NCBI GenBank assembly: GCA_023053685.1
Contig: JALIGW010000010.1
Location: forward strand, 10,201,919-10,265,918
Source of the DNA: Diadophis punctatus similis
Taxonomy: Eukaryota > Chordata > Lepidosauria > Squamata > Dipsadidae
Direction: 5' to 3'
DNA: 64,000 nucleotides
A program made the translations under genes and the position numbers. This document shows positions 43,433-56,082 of this stretch, in pieces. Under the pieces are notes generated by a model, which was given only the letters and a program-made list of their open reading frames with translations, did not search any database and had not been told where the DNA came from. Numbering within the stretch: position 1 is the first letter of the stretch; the number at the start of each line of letters is the position of its first letter.

Positions 43433-44375
43433 TAAACTCAGCCAGGCACCCCCTTGGGGAAGCAGGGCTGGGCTGGGCTGTGGGGTCCTGGTGCCCTGAG
43501 AGCTCAAGGGCTAGGCTACGTGCTTGCCCTCCGCTGCGTAGGGCTCTGGACAGCCTGCACCACCATCTGGGGGTCCTTTGTGTGGCCTGAGAGGGACGGC
43601 GAGGCTCCTCTGGACAGCAAGGGTTCAGCGCTCTCCCTGGTTTCGCCTTCCACTGGATACAATGGATCCCCCCAGCCCCACCCAGGCCACCACAGGTGCC
43701 CCCAACATGAGTGATGTTGAGCTGACCACGCCCACCCCAGCAATGCCCCCACAGCCACACACACCCCGGCCATGTTCCCCACACCCCCAAGGTCAAACAC
43801 AACCCTGATGCGACCCTCAATGAAATCGAGTTTGACACCCCTATCCTAAACATTTTATTTGAATGGATGACCTTGCTTTATAACATTCTAAGAGGAGAAT
43901 ACACACATCGCATTTCCCTCTCCACACATAATCTATCACATCTCCCCTTACTCATCTTTTCCCCAAGCTAAAAAACCTTAGACACTGTAATTCTTCTTGA
44001 CAAAAGAAATGTTATAGCTCTATGATCATTCTGATCTCTCTTTTGTGTATATTTACTAGCACTGGAATATCTGCAGCCAATTCATAGGTTCCTGCAAGTT
44101 ACAAGTAAAACTATTTATCAACATGGGCAATGTGATTTAATGAAGCTTCACCATTGTAATTACAGCTCCCAGAATTCTAGCCAATATTGATTTAGTGCTG
44201 TCAAAGAATTTTGGAATTTTAGCCTAAGGCATTAAGAGGGCATCAAGTTTAGAAAACTGATGTAATATGATAGGTGAACATTTTTCAGGTAATCGGACTT
44301 GATGATTATTAGTAAAATCCAGAGAACAAAACCAAAAAGAAAAACATAATTTTTTCAAATGGTGTTGTCCTGGCC

Positions 44376-44510
44376 CAGTGATGGCGAACCTTTTTTGGCT
44401 CAGGTGCCAAAAAGGTGTGTGTGCGTGCGCTAGTCCATGTGCGTGTGCCCACACCCATAATGCAATGCCCTCCCCCCGTACATGCATACAACCCCCGCAC
44501 ATGTAATTCT
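44376..44510 (+). mobile_element. hAT MITE fragment (same family as 57464-57820)
   Basis: It starts CAGTGATGGCGAACCTTTTT, which matches the termini of the element at 57464-57820. The other end is missing or unrecognisable. Confidence 0.65.
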
Positions 44511-44939
44511 GAAGTAACCAGTAAACTATTCATATATTTCTGGAAAGATATAATAATTCTGTTATCGATGACAAATCTGTCTGTGACTATAGTATTAAAC
44601 TCCTACTTGAAATAAATTACAAGATGATGGGTGTCAATTCAGTGTATACAACATTATTCACACATATTAAAATGTATTAATGTATTACAACACTCATTAG
44701 CCAGATTTTACAATTATATTGTAGATAATTAACCAGCAGACTAAGACAAGCAAGGCAACAGAAAGCATCAGGTGTTTAAAATTGTGGACAATTGCTGTTT
44801 TTTTCTGAATCAGAAGGTTTTGTATTATTAAACTGTACTCAGAAAGGCTATATTTATTTCTCATCTGAACATTCATACATGGAAACAGGGTCCTCTAATC
44901 ATTGTTTATCAAAGCACATCCAATCAATAAAGACATTAA

Positions 44940-45015
44940 TTATTTATTTGGTTTTATTTATTTATTTGGTTTTCTTATATGCCGCCCAACTCCCGAGGGA
45001 CTCAGGGCGGCGTAT
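44940..45015 (-). mobile_element. Very short L2 3' end
   Basis: A (TTTA)n-type tail followed by 'ATGCCGCCCAACTCCCGAGG' and 'GACTCAGGGCGGCGTA', the 3' end of L2 in minus orientation as at 31620-31680. It is an extreme 5' truncation. Confidence 0.8.
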
Positions 45016-45527
45016 TATATCATCATATCACATGTGATCTATTTCTAGTCTAAATTTATTGCACTGCAAAAGTCAAATGCATACATAATTGGTGACTATA
45101 TTGATTTATTCCCACACAGAAACATAAACACCCCAATATACATGGCAGAATTGCAAGATTACATGTGTAGGCATAGTTTACTAATGTGATTTACTAAAAT
45201 TTTATTTCTCTTTTCTTTGATCCCTAACATGAGAAATGGCAGTCAAATTCCAGATCTATAGAGGAATAAAAATCCCGACACAACCCTTATCAGTAGCTAT
45301 GAATACAATATGGTTCTATAGTTGTTCTTCATAATGTGAGTCCCATCCACCAACTTGATTTTTTAAGAAAAAAAACATAATGATCCAAATTATGTCCTTT
45401 GTCATAAAAAAGTGCTGAGATTGTTTTGGTTACAAACATTTCGAAAAAGAAAGCATTTTATTACAAACCAGATTTAAAAATCAGACATATTTTCAATAAT
45501 TAGCTGTATTTTATAATAGCGTCAAAC

Positions 45528-46340
45528 TTTTCCTGCACTGTTTCAACAGAACCACAGTTCCGTACAGAACCTTTTAGAAGCCAGAATATTGAGATGAAGA
45601 AGGATTCAAGAAAGCAGTTGTGTAGATGGGGCTAAGATGAATCTATATACAATATATATGAATCATAAGCTGATTTCATTGGACTTGATGAACTAACCAG
45701 GTATAGAAGTGGATTACTGTACATATTACAAATATGTTATTATTGTATTGGTATTATTTCCAATATAAAGTAACTGATTCTTCTTCATAAGTCTAATCAG
45801 AAATTTATTCAAGGGAATTTTCTATTAATCATATGGCTGTGATTTATAGATCAAACTTTATTAACCATAGTTCAAATTAGTTATACATTACGGAAATAAA
45901 CTTGCTTATTTTTTAAAAAATCACCAGTTTACTTGGGCTTGAGTTTTCTCTCAATGAATATAAGTTTCAAGATGTGTGTTTGTAAGCCTGAGCAACTAAG
46001 ATTTCATATAAACATTTGGTGATCAGAACAATAATTTATATTTTATACTAATTTTTTGTAGCAGATAGAAACATAAATATTGTATAATAGTATATTGGAT
46101 TCTTATTACAAATGTAAGAAACAAGATGGATATTATCATTTAAAGGTAGTTTAACCCACTTCTATATCTAGTTAGTTTATCAAGTCCAATGAAAACAGCT
46201 TACGATTCAAATATACTATATATAGATTCATCCTAGCCCCATCTACACAACTGCTCTCTTGAATCCTTCTTCATCTCAATATACTGGCTTCTAAAAGGTT
46301 CTGTACAGAACTGTGGTTCTGTTGCAACAGTGCAAGAAAA
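45528..46340. repeat. Long inverted repeat, 189-bp arms, 435-bp spacer, origin unknown
   Basis: Arm 45528-45716 is the inverted copy of 46152-46340 at high but imperfect identity. Shared pieces include GTACAGAACCTTTTAGAAGC, GAGATGAAGAAGGATTCAAG, GTTGTGTAGATGGGGCTA and CATTGGACTTGAT. The spacer is AT-rich with no coding motif. No target duplication or known terminal motif was found. Confidence 0.9.
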
Positions 46341-47254
46341 TCCTAAAGTAATTCAAGAATTAGAATATACATAGTGAAGTGTCAAGGAGTAAAATTCTGA
46401 TGCTAGGAACATTCCTGCAAAATTGCATACTAATCTGACCCCTGAAGGATGGAAACAGGAGTTAATTTTCTGTGTGTTTCTGTGTGTGTGTGTGTGTTAT
46501 ATTGGTTCCAATCCCTAACCTGTATTAATTCAATGTATTAGTGTATGTGTCAAATTGTTCTAGAAAAAAAAAGACAGACCTAGGGACAGACCACTTTAAA
46601 ATAAAGAAGTGCAAAAGACATGTTTAAGGAAACGTGACTCCAGGCTGCTAAGAAAATTTATCATTTGCAAAGTTTCTAGAATTGAATATACCATGGTCCT
46701 GAGGTGGATGCTGATTTTCAGTCTCTTGTGCCCCTATTGCATATTCTTTAGTCATTTGTTTTGTATAAAAGGGGACATTACAATTAGTCTATATAGGATA
46801 TGCAGGGACCTCAAACTATGTTGTTAATTAGCTATTTATTTCATGTAGTTTCAGATTTATCAACAATTTAGGAGAGCCACCCTTATCATAATCTTATATT
46901 ACAAAAGGTTCTGTTTTAAAGACTTGGCTACTGTGCTTAATCACTAAAGAAAGCTGCAGAAAGCTTTTAATTAATAACCAACCAAAGCTCTAAGGCATAT
47001 TTCTTCCAGTCAAGACAAACCATGCCAGGGAGTTGGAACAGGAAATAATTAGGATTCGTGGACCTGAAATGTGATGTAATATATGTAAATATAAATGAGC
47101 ATATTGGGCAGAATAATTATATATAATTAGTAATGTATGATGAGTATATTTGATATTTATTTCATATTTTAGTGTGTATGGCGGAGATAATGCCAGGATA
47201 GTCGCACTGTGTCCAATATTTTAATATGAAATGAATAAAAATATTTTTTTTAAA

Positions 47255-47311
<57 letters not shown>

Positions 47312-48683
47312 GTTATCAAATTTGTATGCCATCATGTCAAATGATTGTAGGACTCTTTTCTTAACTAGAGTCTTACTTGGGGAGGGGAGGATACCTTTAA
47401 CTCAAAAAAAAAAGAGGAGGTTACACCGATTATTCAGTTTCAGTCAACTTGAAGTCTGTTGAAATGTGCAGTCCTGATGGGTCAGATTATATGTTTCTCT
47501 GTGTGTGATTGAACATTCTTATGTATTGCTCTGAGAGCAGGTATAGTTGAGTTATAAATGTAATGTTCTATTATTTTTTTATAGCTTTATTCCAGATGGA
47601 ACTCTGGTGGGAGGATGCGAGTTATTTACTTCCCTCAATATCAGATTTGCTGTGTTTCTCTTTATTAGTAATCTTCCAAAGTTAACCCAACTAACAGCTA
47701 GAATAAAAATGTCATTGGATGCATTGAAGTTACGTAATAGTTCATTGTGCTCAGCTATAGCTATCTTCCTTTTCAAGCAGCATATATGTTACACTACATC
47801 CATTAAGAGTGAACTATTAGCCATACATGGGAGTCTACATTCTAGTACATACTGTATAAGTTTAGCATTGCAGTGCAGTGTATTGTACCACGTCATCACT
47901 ATTGATTCCTACAGTCCTTCCTCTCTTCCTCTGATCAAAATGAATTTACAGAAAAAGGTTGAGATGGATATTGCTTTGCACCAAGGGAATATTAGTTATG
48001 ATGTCTTTCTGATCTACCAAGGACCTGGATACATTTGCCCCAGTAAGCTTTGGGCAAAGCTGCTGAGGTCATATCACTTTTTACTGATCTCCAGCTCTCC
48101 TGCACGTGGGCTGGGTCCCAGGGTATCAAGACATAACTATTTGGACAAGAAATGACAATATTTTCACAGAAAGGGGGAATGCAAAGCAGCAGAGAACCAT
48201 CAGAAACATTATGTGCCTTTTTTTAAAGAAAAAAGTGTTCATTGGTCAAATTTCTCAGCAATGTCAGGCTCCATAGCAGTATTAATTCCCACTACCTCAT
48301 AATGCCAATGAATGCAGATTAGGCATTTTAAACTTCTGCAACTTGATCAAAGCGAGAGCTGTCAATGTCTAGTGCAGTTCTAAGATAATACTGCACAGAG
48401 CTTTGGGGGGAAATAAAATAATTAATTTTACATTAAAAAGGGTCCATCACGGAGTGCTCTTCTGACTGCTATACATTCTGTTCTATTCCAAAATACGTCA
48501 CACAGAGAAGATGGAAATGACTTGGAAGAATGTCTATCCAGACTGCAAACAGGCTGATTTTCCATCTCAGGTGCTAAGTTGGCTTGCCCATGCTTTGATT
48601 TATCACAAAATGCATTGCACGCTCCAAAATACCTACTGCAGTTCTTTTACTGAATAATAGAGCTTTCTTCCTGTGACACACAT

Positions 48684-48725
<42 letters not shown>

Positions 48726-50856
48726 GTAAAATGCAGCAATCATGAAAGTAGCAATTCAATCACAAGCTGCCAAGTTTAGCCATATCTCTGATTAGTTTTT
48801 ACATACGTTTGGGGAAAGTGGGGAAGGAGGAAAGAGAGAAGGTTATCTTACCCACCACAGTCTTGTAAAAATTCTTCTCCCGGTATCAGTGGGTAAGATT
48901 AGTACTGATCATCACAATAGGTAGTCAGGGAACCCACGGTGTGTAACGACTCCTCTGGATTCTTTTTTCCTAATGTTAACAATTAAGAGGGGAAAAGAGA
49001 TGCCCATTTACAAGCGCCAAATTCACCATCCAAGCAGATAATTCCATGTACAGCTAGAGATCCCTTGCAAGATTTGCTTCCTGCTTGTCCTCAAAGTGGC
49101 CAGGTTGTTCACCGATGGTACAATCCAGGTGAGAAGCCCAAATTAAAATTAGGCGAGAAGATGAAAGGCAAAAGAAGATGGAAAAGCTTGCTAGAAGCAG
49201 GTGAAGAGGACGAAAAGAACGATGAGCTAAGAAGTCTATCAGCTGTAGGACAAGGAAGGAAGTCCTGGGTTATGAACATGGAGTCTTTTCAAAATTTCTC
49301 GGAACATATGTAAAAATTCCAAAGCCACCGCAGAGCCATAAGAAGCCCGAATCCCGGGTATATTCCAAGTATCCTACAATAACGAATCCGACGGGGTTTT
49401 CCTTGCACTGTACCGCTATGTGGAAAGCATGCAGCTCCTGCTGTTTCAGAGGATGTCTCCTGGGTCCTAAAACATTCGATCGGCAGAAGGCGGCTCCCCC
49501 CCCCCCAAAAAAAAAAAAAAAAAGGAAAGCGGGAGGGAGGAGAAACCCCACAGTTGTCAGTTTGAATGATGATAATCTTCGGTGAAAATGACAAATCAAC
49601 AAACCAAAAGAGCAAGCATGAGAAAAAAATGTCAATCCACTCTGAATATTCTAATGCAGGCAACAAAGGAGGGATAAAAAGAGGGAGCAGGAGAGAACGA
49701 AAGAAGAGGACGAACAGAAACTGCAATGCAATGCATAAATGATTCCAGTGTTTCTACAAAATCGGCTCATTTGACTGAATGCATTCTCCGCTTTGCTGCA
49801 AGTCATAAAGAAGCTGTTACTGCCACCCAATGGATAGTTCAGTCCTAACCAATCCTCAACAAACTGCCTCTGCAAAGCCTTCAGAGAGAAGAGGCAAGGG
49901 GGTTGAAGGAAAGGGACAGTAAAGAAAGAATCGTTACTACCCACTTGTTTCGGGGACAGATCATCATAACATGTCCTTTGTCCTCCGCTCCACCCTATCC
50001 CATCACATGGAAATGAACAGCGAAGATAATACGTCGGGAGGAAACGCTTGATATACAAGTTCCACATTGATCAGCCAAGCAGCCTTCCTCCAGAAATTTC
50101 TCTAGTGAAGGGTTGTTTTAAAAAGCGATGATGCATTATCTATTCTTGGATTTGTGTGTTTCTGTATAAAGCAAACTGTGGGACTTGCTGTTGCCATGGG
50201 ATCTTCTTTGTATGAACTCTCTGAACTGTTTGGGAGCAAAGGGTTTTTTGTGTGTTTTTTTTTAAAAAAGCCTCTTTCCTTCTTTATTCTCTTTTTAAAA
50301 CTAGCTCCCCTTCTTTCTCCTACCCCTTTTACAAATTCTAAAAGCAGGTAATAAGCTCTTGCTGCATTATTGCCAATGAAGACGTTCAGAAGCTGCAAGG
50401 TGTACCTAATTAAGAATTTTAATTACTTCACCAAAATATACTCATTTGCAGATGTTTAGAAAGTTAAACTGTTCTGCTAAATTTTACACTTGAAAATTCA
50501 CACACTCCTCTCTATCCTCCACCCTCAATATCTAGATATAGATAGAAAAGCCAGGATGCTTTGTACATGAGTAAATATGTGTGGGAAGTAGACATAAAGG
50601 AGAAAGAAAGGAAAGACTGCAGGTTTAAGCTTACTGATTTGCAAATATGTGTAATAATAAAAGTCAAAGGAACTTCTGGGAAACATAATTATAATCAAAT
50701 TAGAAGAATTCCTCAGTGATTCTCAATCTTCCCATCAGCATGCTTTCCATTTCCATTTTATATTTTTTTCAATCAGGGTTCCTGTGCTAAATACTTGAAA
50801 TGGCTTGAAATGCAGTGACTGAACTGGTGCAGCTTTTGCTTCATACACATAGGTTG
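46341..50856. other. Mostly unique intergenic sequence with microsatellites
   Basis: It contains (GT)n at about 47263-47308, (CA)n at about 48681-48724, and a C-run plus A-run at 49496-49523. 48800-50100 is less AT-rich and looks more constrained than its surroundings, but I see no recognisable exon on either strand. The 202-codon frame at 47547-48155 has no known motif and is not called. Confidence 0.45.
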
Positions 50857-51963
50857 TGTAGAAAGTTAAAAATGAAATATCCTAGGAAATATTGAAAAAG
50901 GAAAGAATATGTTTCCCTGAATTAGGAAAGGAGAAACATGTTTTAAATACAAAGCAGCTTCCTGCAGCTCCCTGCCCCCCTCCTTCAGCTCCAGGGTGAT
51001 GGGATTAAGACCTTCACCTTTAGGACATGAGAGGATTAGCCCGCTACCACCTGGAAAATTACCAGCACTCAAACAAACTTGGGAGACAGCCTAAAAGGCT
51101 AGCTAAGACCCCCGCCCCTAGGGGGGTTCTGACCACCAATTGGAGTGCATTACATACACAGGAACAGGAAACTAAGAGGTGGGGCCCAACAGAGGTCATA
51201 AAACCATGGGACTCAGCATCTTTCCTTCCCTTTTCTCTTCACCTACATCTAGAAACATGTGAACCACCTTTTTTGTTCAGTGGCTCATGCCATGTGCTCC
51301 TGTCCACCATATTAAACCTTCTTTCCAAGCAACTTCCATGAATCCAGTGTCTTTTTCCCCACTTGGAACTGAACCCAGAAGAATATTTCTGGACTTCCAG
51401 TTGGCTCCGCAGGCTTCGAGGACACTCCTCGATGAGCGCCCGATCTCGGGTTCCGTTAAGCCACCAGAATAGCTGTCTGGCGGCTTGAAAATCTTCTCCC
51501 TGGGCTTAGGGGAGAGATGAGAGCTGACGGGCGAGGGTAGAGCCCCCCAAGTGCCCCAGGAGAAAATCTGGGGCGCAAAGGGTGAGGGCTCCCTAGCAGC
51601 CTGTCATGTGCTCCGGGACCTGGGACGTCTCCGCTTAGGCGGAACAAGAAGCCGTGACCAATTCTGCTTTCAACATGTGATTTTCAACATCTAGATTAAC
51701 AGCAGACAGAAAAAGCCAGGAGACTCGGTTGGCAAGTATTTAAATTTAACTTCAGTGTTGATTCTCCTTTCCGAAGTGACAAACTAATTGAGTTAACTTG
51801 CAACAAAATGGCGATTGAAGTTTCAAAGGGCATGAAAAGTGAAAGTTAAAAGGAAAGTTTCGTTTCGCTAGCAGCCCTCTGTATGAAAACGCCTGACTTT
51901 GATGAACTTTCTCTTTTCTTTCTGACTTTGGAGTAAAATAAGAAGTCTAATTTTAAAGTTTAA

Positions 51964-52824
51964 ATGGCCACAAAATCTGGAAAGACTGTTTTTAACAAAG
52001 GACTTGATAGTCCTCCTGCTCATTTTTCAAGAATGCAACCTATTGTTTATTCAACACCCCCACAGACTTTAACATTTGAAAAGTTACAAGAAGCCTTAAA
52101 AGCCATGAAGGATGAACTTGTTACGGAGTTTAATTTAAAAATCAATGAAATTAATGAAAAAATACAGGCTGTTTCAGAGGAGATTGTAACTTGGAACCAG
52201 CAATTAAGGGAAGATATATTTTTGGTACTTAAAGGACTGGTAGAAAATATGGAAATTTTGGAAGAGGAGGTGGAAGAAATTAAACAATCTGTGACAACTT
52301 TGAGTGATGATATAGAAGAGACTCAAAATAAAATTGAAAAGTATGAAGCTGAGGTGACAAAAGAGGAATTGGGTATGCAGATTGACAAGATATATCGTGC
52401 CAACTCCTAGGTGGCTAAACAGAAACATCTGCCTAGAGATATAGTAATATATTTTACTACAAGGACATTACGTAATGAAATTTTACAGGCAACTTTTAAG
52501 AACAAGCTCCAGGTAGATGGACAGGAGGTGATGACAATGAAAGAAATTCCTCCCAAAATGTTGAGAGCCAGAAAGGATTATGCCTTTCTGGTGGATGAAT
52601 TAAAAAAACAGCAAATACAGTATAGATGGGAAGCTCCAGCTGGTATAGCAGTGATACATCTGGGAAAGAGATATCGGCTTAATATGATATGGAAAGCAAG
52701 AGATTTTTATGAAAAAGTGTTAAAGGCCGAGATATCCAAAATACCAGAAGGAAGAAGAATGGGGATTTACAGAACCAGAGTGATGTTCATAATATGGATC
52801 TATTTGTTATACAAGAAGAGATAA
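51964..52824 (+). pseudogene. L1-type ORF1 protein, one in-frame stop
   Basis: The start is the ATG at 51964 (MATKSGKTVFNKG). A long coiled-coil region follows (about residues 40-140, Glu/Lys/Ile-rich, 'EILEEEVEEIKQSVTTLSDD'). Then comes the RRM/C-terminal nucleic-acid-binding region ('LPRDIVIYFTTRTLRNEILQ', 'VDGQEVMTMKEIPPKMLRAR', 'YRLNMIWKARDFYEKVLK'). The only break before 52824 is a TAG at 52408-52410, in the motif YRANS-stop-VAKQ, so the frame is otherwise continuous over 286 codons. L1 ORF1p trimerises through the coiled coil and coats LINE RNA. The single nonsense codon suggests recent loss. Confidence 0.88.
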
Positions 52825-53721
52825 AGGATCAGAGTCAGACCAGAGCAGCAGCTATAACTAAGGATGAATCAAGACAACAACAAATCAAGTTGACAACTCA
52901 AGAAATTATCAAACCACAAGTGGGTGGAAGAGCTGGATTTAAAGGTTGAATGAGAAGAAGGAACAACAAGAATTTGGCTTCAGTGTGGGTAATCGAGGCC
53001 AGATGGAGAGAAGATCTAAAATTTGGTATCTTGCAGTAAGAGGACACTTGATAATATAAATAAAAGATAAGTTAAATGTATATAGAAAGGTTGTATAATG
53101 TGTTAATGGAATTAATTTGAGAAATTGAGTTTAAGGATTGTATGAAAATGGGGTTAAAATAGTGGAGAAATTATAAGGATGGAAATATGGGAAAAGACTA
53201 AATCTATAATTTAAATGTGGGTGATGTGAAGATGTGAAAATGAAAAGAAAATTTAGGTTTTTTGGATAAAAATATGGTGGACTATTCAAAATATTTTACA
53301 GAAAAGATCAAGTTTATAACACAATTTCTCCTGCTGGGAACAACTATGGACTGTACTGTAATAGTAATTAAGTTGACTCTAAATGCCAGACTATTGGAGG
53401 TATAGTGTTGGAAGAAGGATAATTTATTATCGAGGAATTGACGTTGATGGTTGCGCATCTGGCCGAGATGGCGAAGAAAATTTCCCTTTTCCCTTTTTAT
53501 TATTATATTTTAAAGATTATCTAAATGAAAGATAGATAGTAATAATTTGATATATTGGAATGTTAGTTTATTAATGATATACACCTAATTTTTAGATTAT
53601 GTTTTAAAAGTTTTGAGTAATAAGGATTTAAAGAACTAGAGAAAATTTGAAATTAATAATCTGTTAGTATATTTTAATATTATGTTTATTGAATACTATA
53701 CCCTGTGTTTTTTCTGGGAAG

Positions 53722-53772
53722 TCGGGGGGGTGGGGGTGAAAGGGGGGAGGGGTTTGGGGGGAAGGGGGGAGA
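53722..53772 (+). repeat. G-rich tract in the HAL1-like 3'UTR (G-quadruplex potential)
   Basis: At least six runs of four or more G are separated by short T/A spacers. It sits shortly before the polyadenylation signal, where mammalian L1s also carry a G-rich polypurine tract. Confidence 0.85.
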
Positions 53773-54062
53773 AAAGAGAAAAATGTTTGTATTTGTACTA
53801 ATAAAACTTTTTGAATTAAAAAAAAAGAATATTCCTTACAACAGTTGTCATAAACTCTTCATGGGGTTGGTCCATTATGTAGCAGCTACAAAAATAAAGT
53901 TTTTCTCAAAATTAATGACATTTTTTTTTACTTATTATATTATTAAGATAAAGCAAGGAAATACAAGATATCTGTTAGGAAAAAAGTTACGAACTTGACA
54001 TGGATTGTTCAGAAATTATCATAAGATGTTTAGAATAAAAGCTTTAACCTTCCTTGATTATA

Positions 54063-54125
54063 TTAACCTTTCCTTCCTTCCTTCCTTCCTTCCTTCCTTC
54101 CTTCCTTCCTTCCTTCCTTCTCTCT

Positions 54126-54212
<87 letters not shown>
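54063..54212 (+). repeat. (CTTC)n followed by (GAAA)n microsatellites
   Basis: A CTTC run at 54063-54120 is followed by a GAAA run at 54127-54212; the pyrimidine and purine runs face each other around TCTCTCTAG. Confidence 0.97.
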
Positions 54213-54786
54213 GTGTTTCCTCTGCTATTGACCTTCCTGTATAAATAAATCTTCTAAATAAGTTATTTTACATATGTTATATGAAGGAAGGGCTTTCTTG
54301 AAACTAGTGACTTGGATATAGAGATCTGGAAAAGATGCTACTTATGGATTGGCTTCTCTTTCAACTGAACCTAGAGAAACTAAATCTATCTATTAAATGT
54401 CAACATTATCAAAGATTGCCAACCAGCTGTCTTACTGGAGGCTGGAAATTATTTTTTTCAATATTCATAATCACAAATTTGGATGACAGGTAAATGAATC
54501 AAATGGGGAAAGAACAACTGAAGGAAACAAGATTACAAGAGAAAGGGTGAGATATAAATATAGGCTCACATGCATATAAAGTTATAGCAAGATTCTGGAG
54601 ACCTCCAATGTGAGAGTCCTTTGATCAAATATAGAATAGGGAAATGCATCAATAGGGAGTATGCAAATTTTGTTATTGTGTCAAGATTTGAACTTGGTTT
54701 TTTGGGGAAAGTAAAATTTCAGTTTAGACTAAAGACTTTTCAACTCTGTAGGCTTAAGTTGCTAAACTCCCATGTCTCAACCAGCT

Positions 54787-54950
54787 ACCGTGTTTTCCCG
54801 AAAATAAGACATGTCCCGAAAATAAGCCCCACAGGGCTTTTGGGGACATGCGTTGAAATAAGCCACCCCCAATAATAAGCCCCCCCCCAACTACTTCCAG
54901 GGGAAGGGGGGACATGCCGGGAGCTGCTCTTTTTGCGGCGGCACTCTTTT
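54787..54950 (+). mobile_element. MITE-like fragment (TTTTCCCGAAAATAAGAC type)
   Basis: It starts ACCGTGTTTTCCCGAAAATA and repeats 'CCCGAAAATAAG' after 20 bp, a layout I recognise from a small DNA-transposon family in reptiles. No opposite terminal repeat was found. It runs into the (GA)n tract. Confidence 0.45.
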
Positions 54951-54955
54951 TGCCA

Positions 54956-55108
<153 letters not shown>

Positions 55109-55263
55109 CGTCGCCACCGGCAGGAGCGAGTTTCAAAACTCTGCCGGATGCATCCCAGAACAGCCGAGCCAGTCCCGTGGGGGGGGAGCATAGCCACCTC
55201 TCACTTACTCTCTTTCTCTCTCTACCTAGCCTACTAGGGCTCGACTGGTTCAAATCGCTAAGA

Positions 55264-56082
55264 ATGGAAGTGACCAGAAACGCGACTGCTATTAATGCAA
55301 CGAATGCTGACTACGATGACCTGCTGCACAAGTTCCAGGACATTTTCGACCAAAGGCTTGGCAAGTACGTGGGCACCCCGATTTCCTTTAGCTTAGATCC
55401 CAAGATACCCCCAATCAGACTAAAACCTCGCAGGGTCCCCTTTGCGTTAAAACCAAAAATCGACCAAGAGCTAGATAAGTTAATAAGTCAGGGGATTTTA
55501 GAGCCAGTCGATCATGCAAAGTGGGAAACCCCCATAGTAACTCCCATAAAAAGCGATGGGTCTGTTCGCATATGCGCAGACTATAAGTGCACATTAAATA
55601 AGGCCCTTCAACAGAGTGCATATCCAGTGCCCGTGGTCCAACATCTATTGCACACACTTGGCCTGGGCACCATTTTCGCAAAACTAGACCTCGTGCAGGC
55701 GTATCAGCAACTGCCTGTTGATCGTGAGACTGCAGAGGCCCAAACGATAGTTACCCACCATGGGACATTTAAATGCAATAGGCTCCAATTCGCTGTCAGC
55801 GTGGCCCCGGGTATTTTTCAAGGAATAATGGAAAGAGTTCTAAGCAAATTGCCAGGTGTCATCCCATACTTCGATGATGTACTAATAACAGCCAAAGATA
55901 AAATGCAGCTGAGGGACAGACTCAGAGAGGTGCTTACTAGGTTCAGAGCTGCAGGGTTAAGGCCTAAAGCCAGCAAGTGCCAGATTGGGGTACCAGAAGT
56001 AGAATTCCTGGGGTACCGGATCAACGGATCTGGATTACACCCCACCAAAGATAAAGTTAGGGCAATTAGGGAAGCCCCGTGA
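55264..56082 (+). pseudogene. gypsy reverse transcriptase
   Basis: From the protease end the frame is open to a TGA at 56080. Motifs: 'DYDDLLHKFQDIFDQRLGKY', 'PVDHAKWETPIVTPIKSDGS', 'VRICADYKCTLNKALQQSAY', 'FAKLDLVQAYQQLPVDRETA', the catalytic YFDD at 55867-55878 and 'VEFLGYRINGSGLHPTKDKV'. All RT core blocks are present with both catalytic aspartates. It breaks at the RT/RNase H border. Confidence 0.9.

Larger units (their letters stand above)
42761..43843. mobile_element. hAT remnant with foldback interior and an exon-like insert (left end not found)
   Basis: The right end ...ATGAAATCGAGTTTGACACC followed by CCT at 43824-43842 is a hAT-type terminus I recognise from squamate non-autonomous elements. 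The left interior (42766-42945) has inverted CTGCCAGTGAAAAC / GTTTTCACTGGCAG blocks (42766-42779, 42847-42860) and repeated 'cgaaaaacggagcccag'-like blocks, typical of such elements. In between lie a purine tract and a GC-rich stretch that looks like a gene 5' end. No left terminal repeat or target duplication was found. Confidence 0.45.
51391..53824 (+). mobile_element. HAL1-like LINE: complete L1-type element with ORF1 only
   Basis: A 12-bp target duplication, AAGAATATTTCT (51379-51390) and AAGAATATTCCT (53825-53836), brackets a 5'UTR (51391-51963), L1-type ORF1 (51964-52824), a 3'UTR with a G-rich tract (about 53722-53772), an AATAAA signal near 53801 and an A tail. There is no trace of ORF2. 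ORF1-only L1 derivatives (HAL1) are known from mammals and use L1 ORF2 protein in trans. Since the 5' end joins the target site directly, this is a full-length copy of an ORF1-only element and not a truncated L1. Confidence 0.8.
50857..53843 (+). repeat. Candidate solo LTR (50857-51390 plus 53837-53843), split by an L1
   Basis: The segment has a TATA-like CATAAAACC near 51199, an ATTAAA signal near 51310 and an R/U5-like end '...CTGAACCCAG' running into the L1 target site. Ignoring the L1, it would run TGTAGAAAG...CAACA, flanked by the 4-bp duplication GTTG (50853-50856 and 53844-53847). With a 541-bp length this fits an endogenous-retrovirus-type solo LTR. A 4-bp match can arise by chance and no internal genes are present. 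Confidence 0.45.

Noticed and set aside
43206..43853. 215-codon minus-strand frame
   Set aside because: Antisense to the exon-like GC-rich hAT segment; no domain.
47547..48155. 202-codon plus-strand open frame
   Set aside because: No recognisable domain, no supporting splice or promoter context, composition like flanking AT-rich DNA, and it begins just after non-coding GT-rich sequence.
49270..50067. Possible 5' exon or UTR of a minus-strand host gene
   Set aside because: The region looks less AT-rich and two frames exceed 120 codons, but there is no recognisable protein, splice structure or start context.
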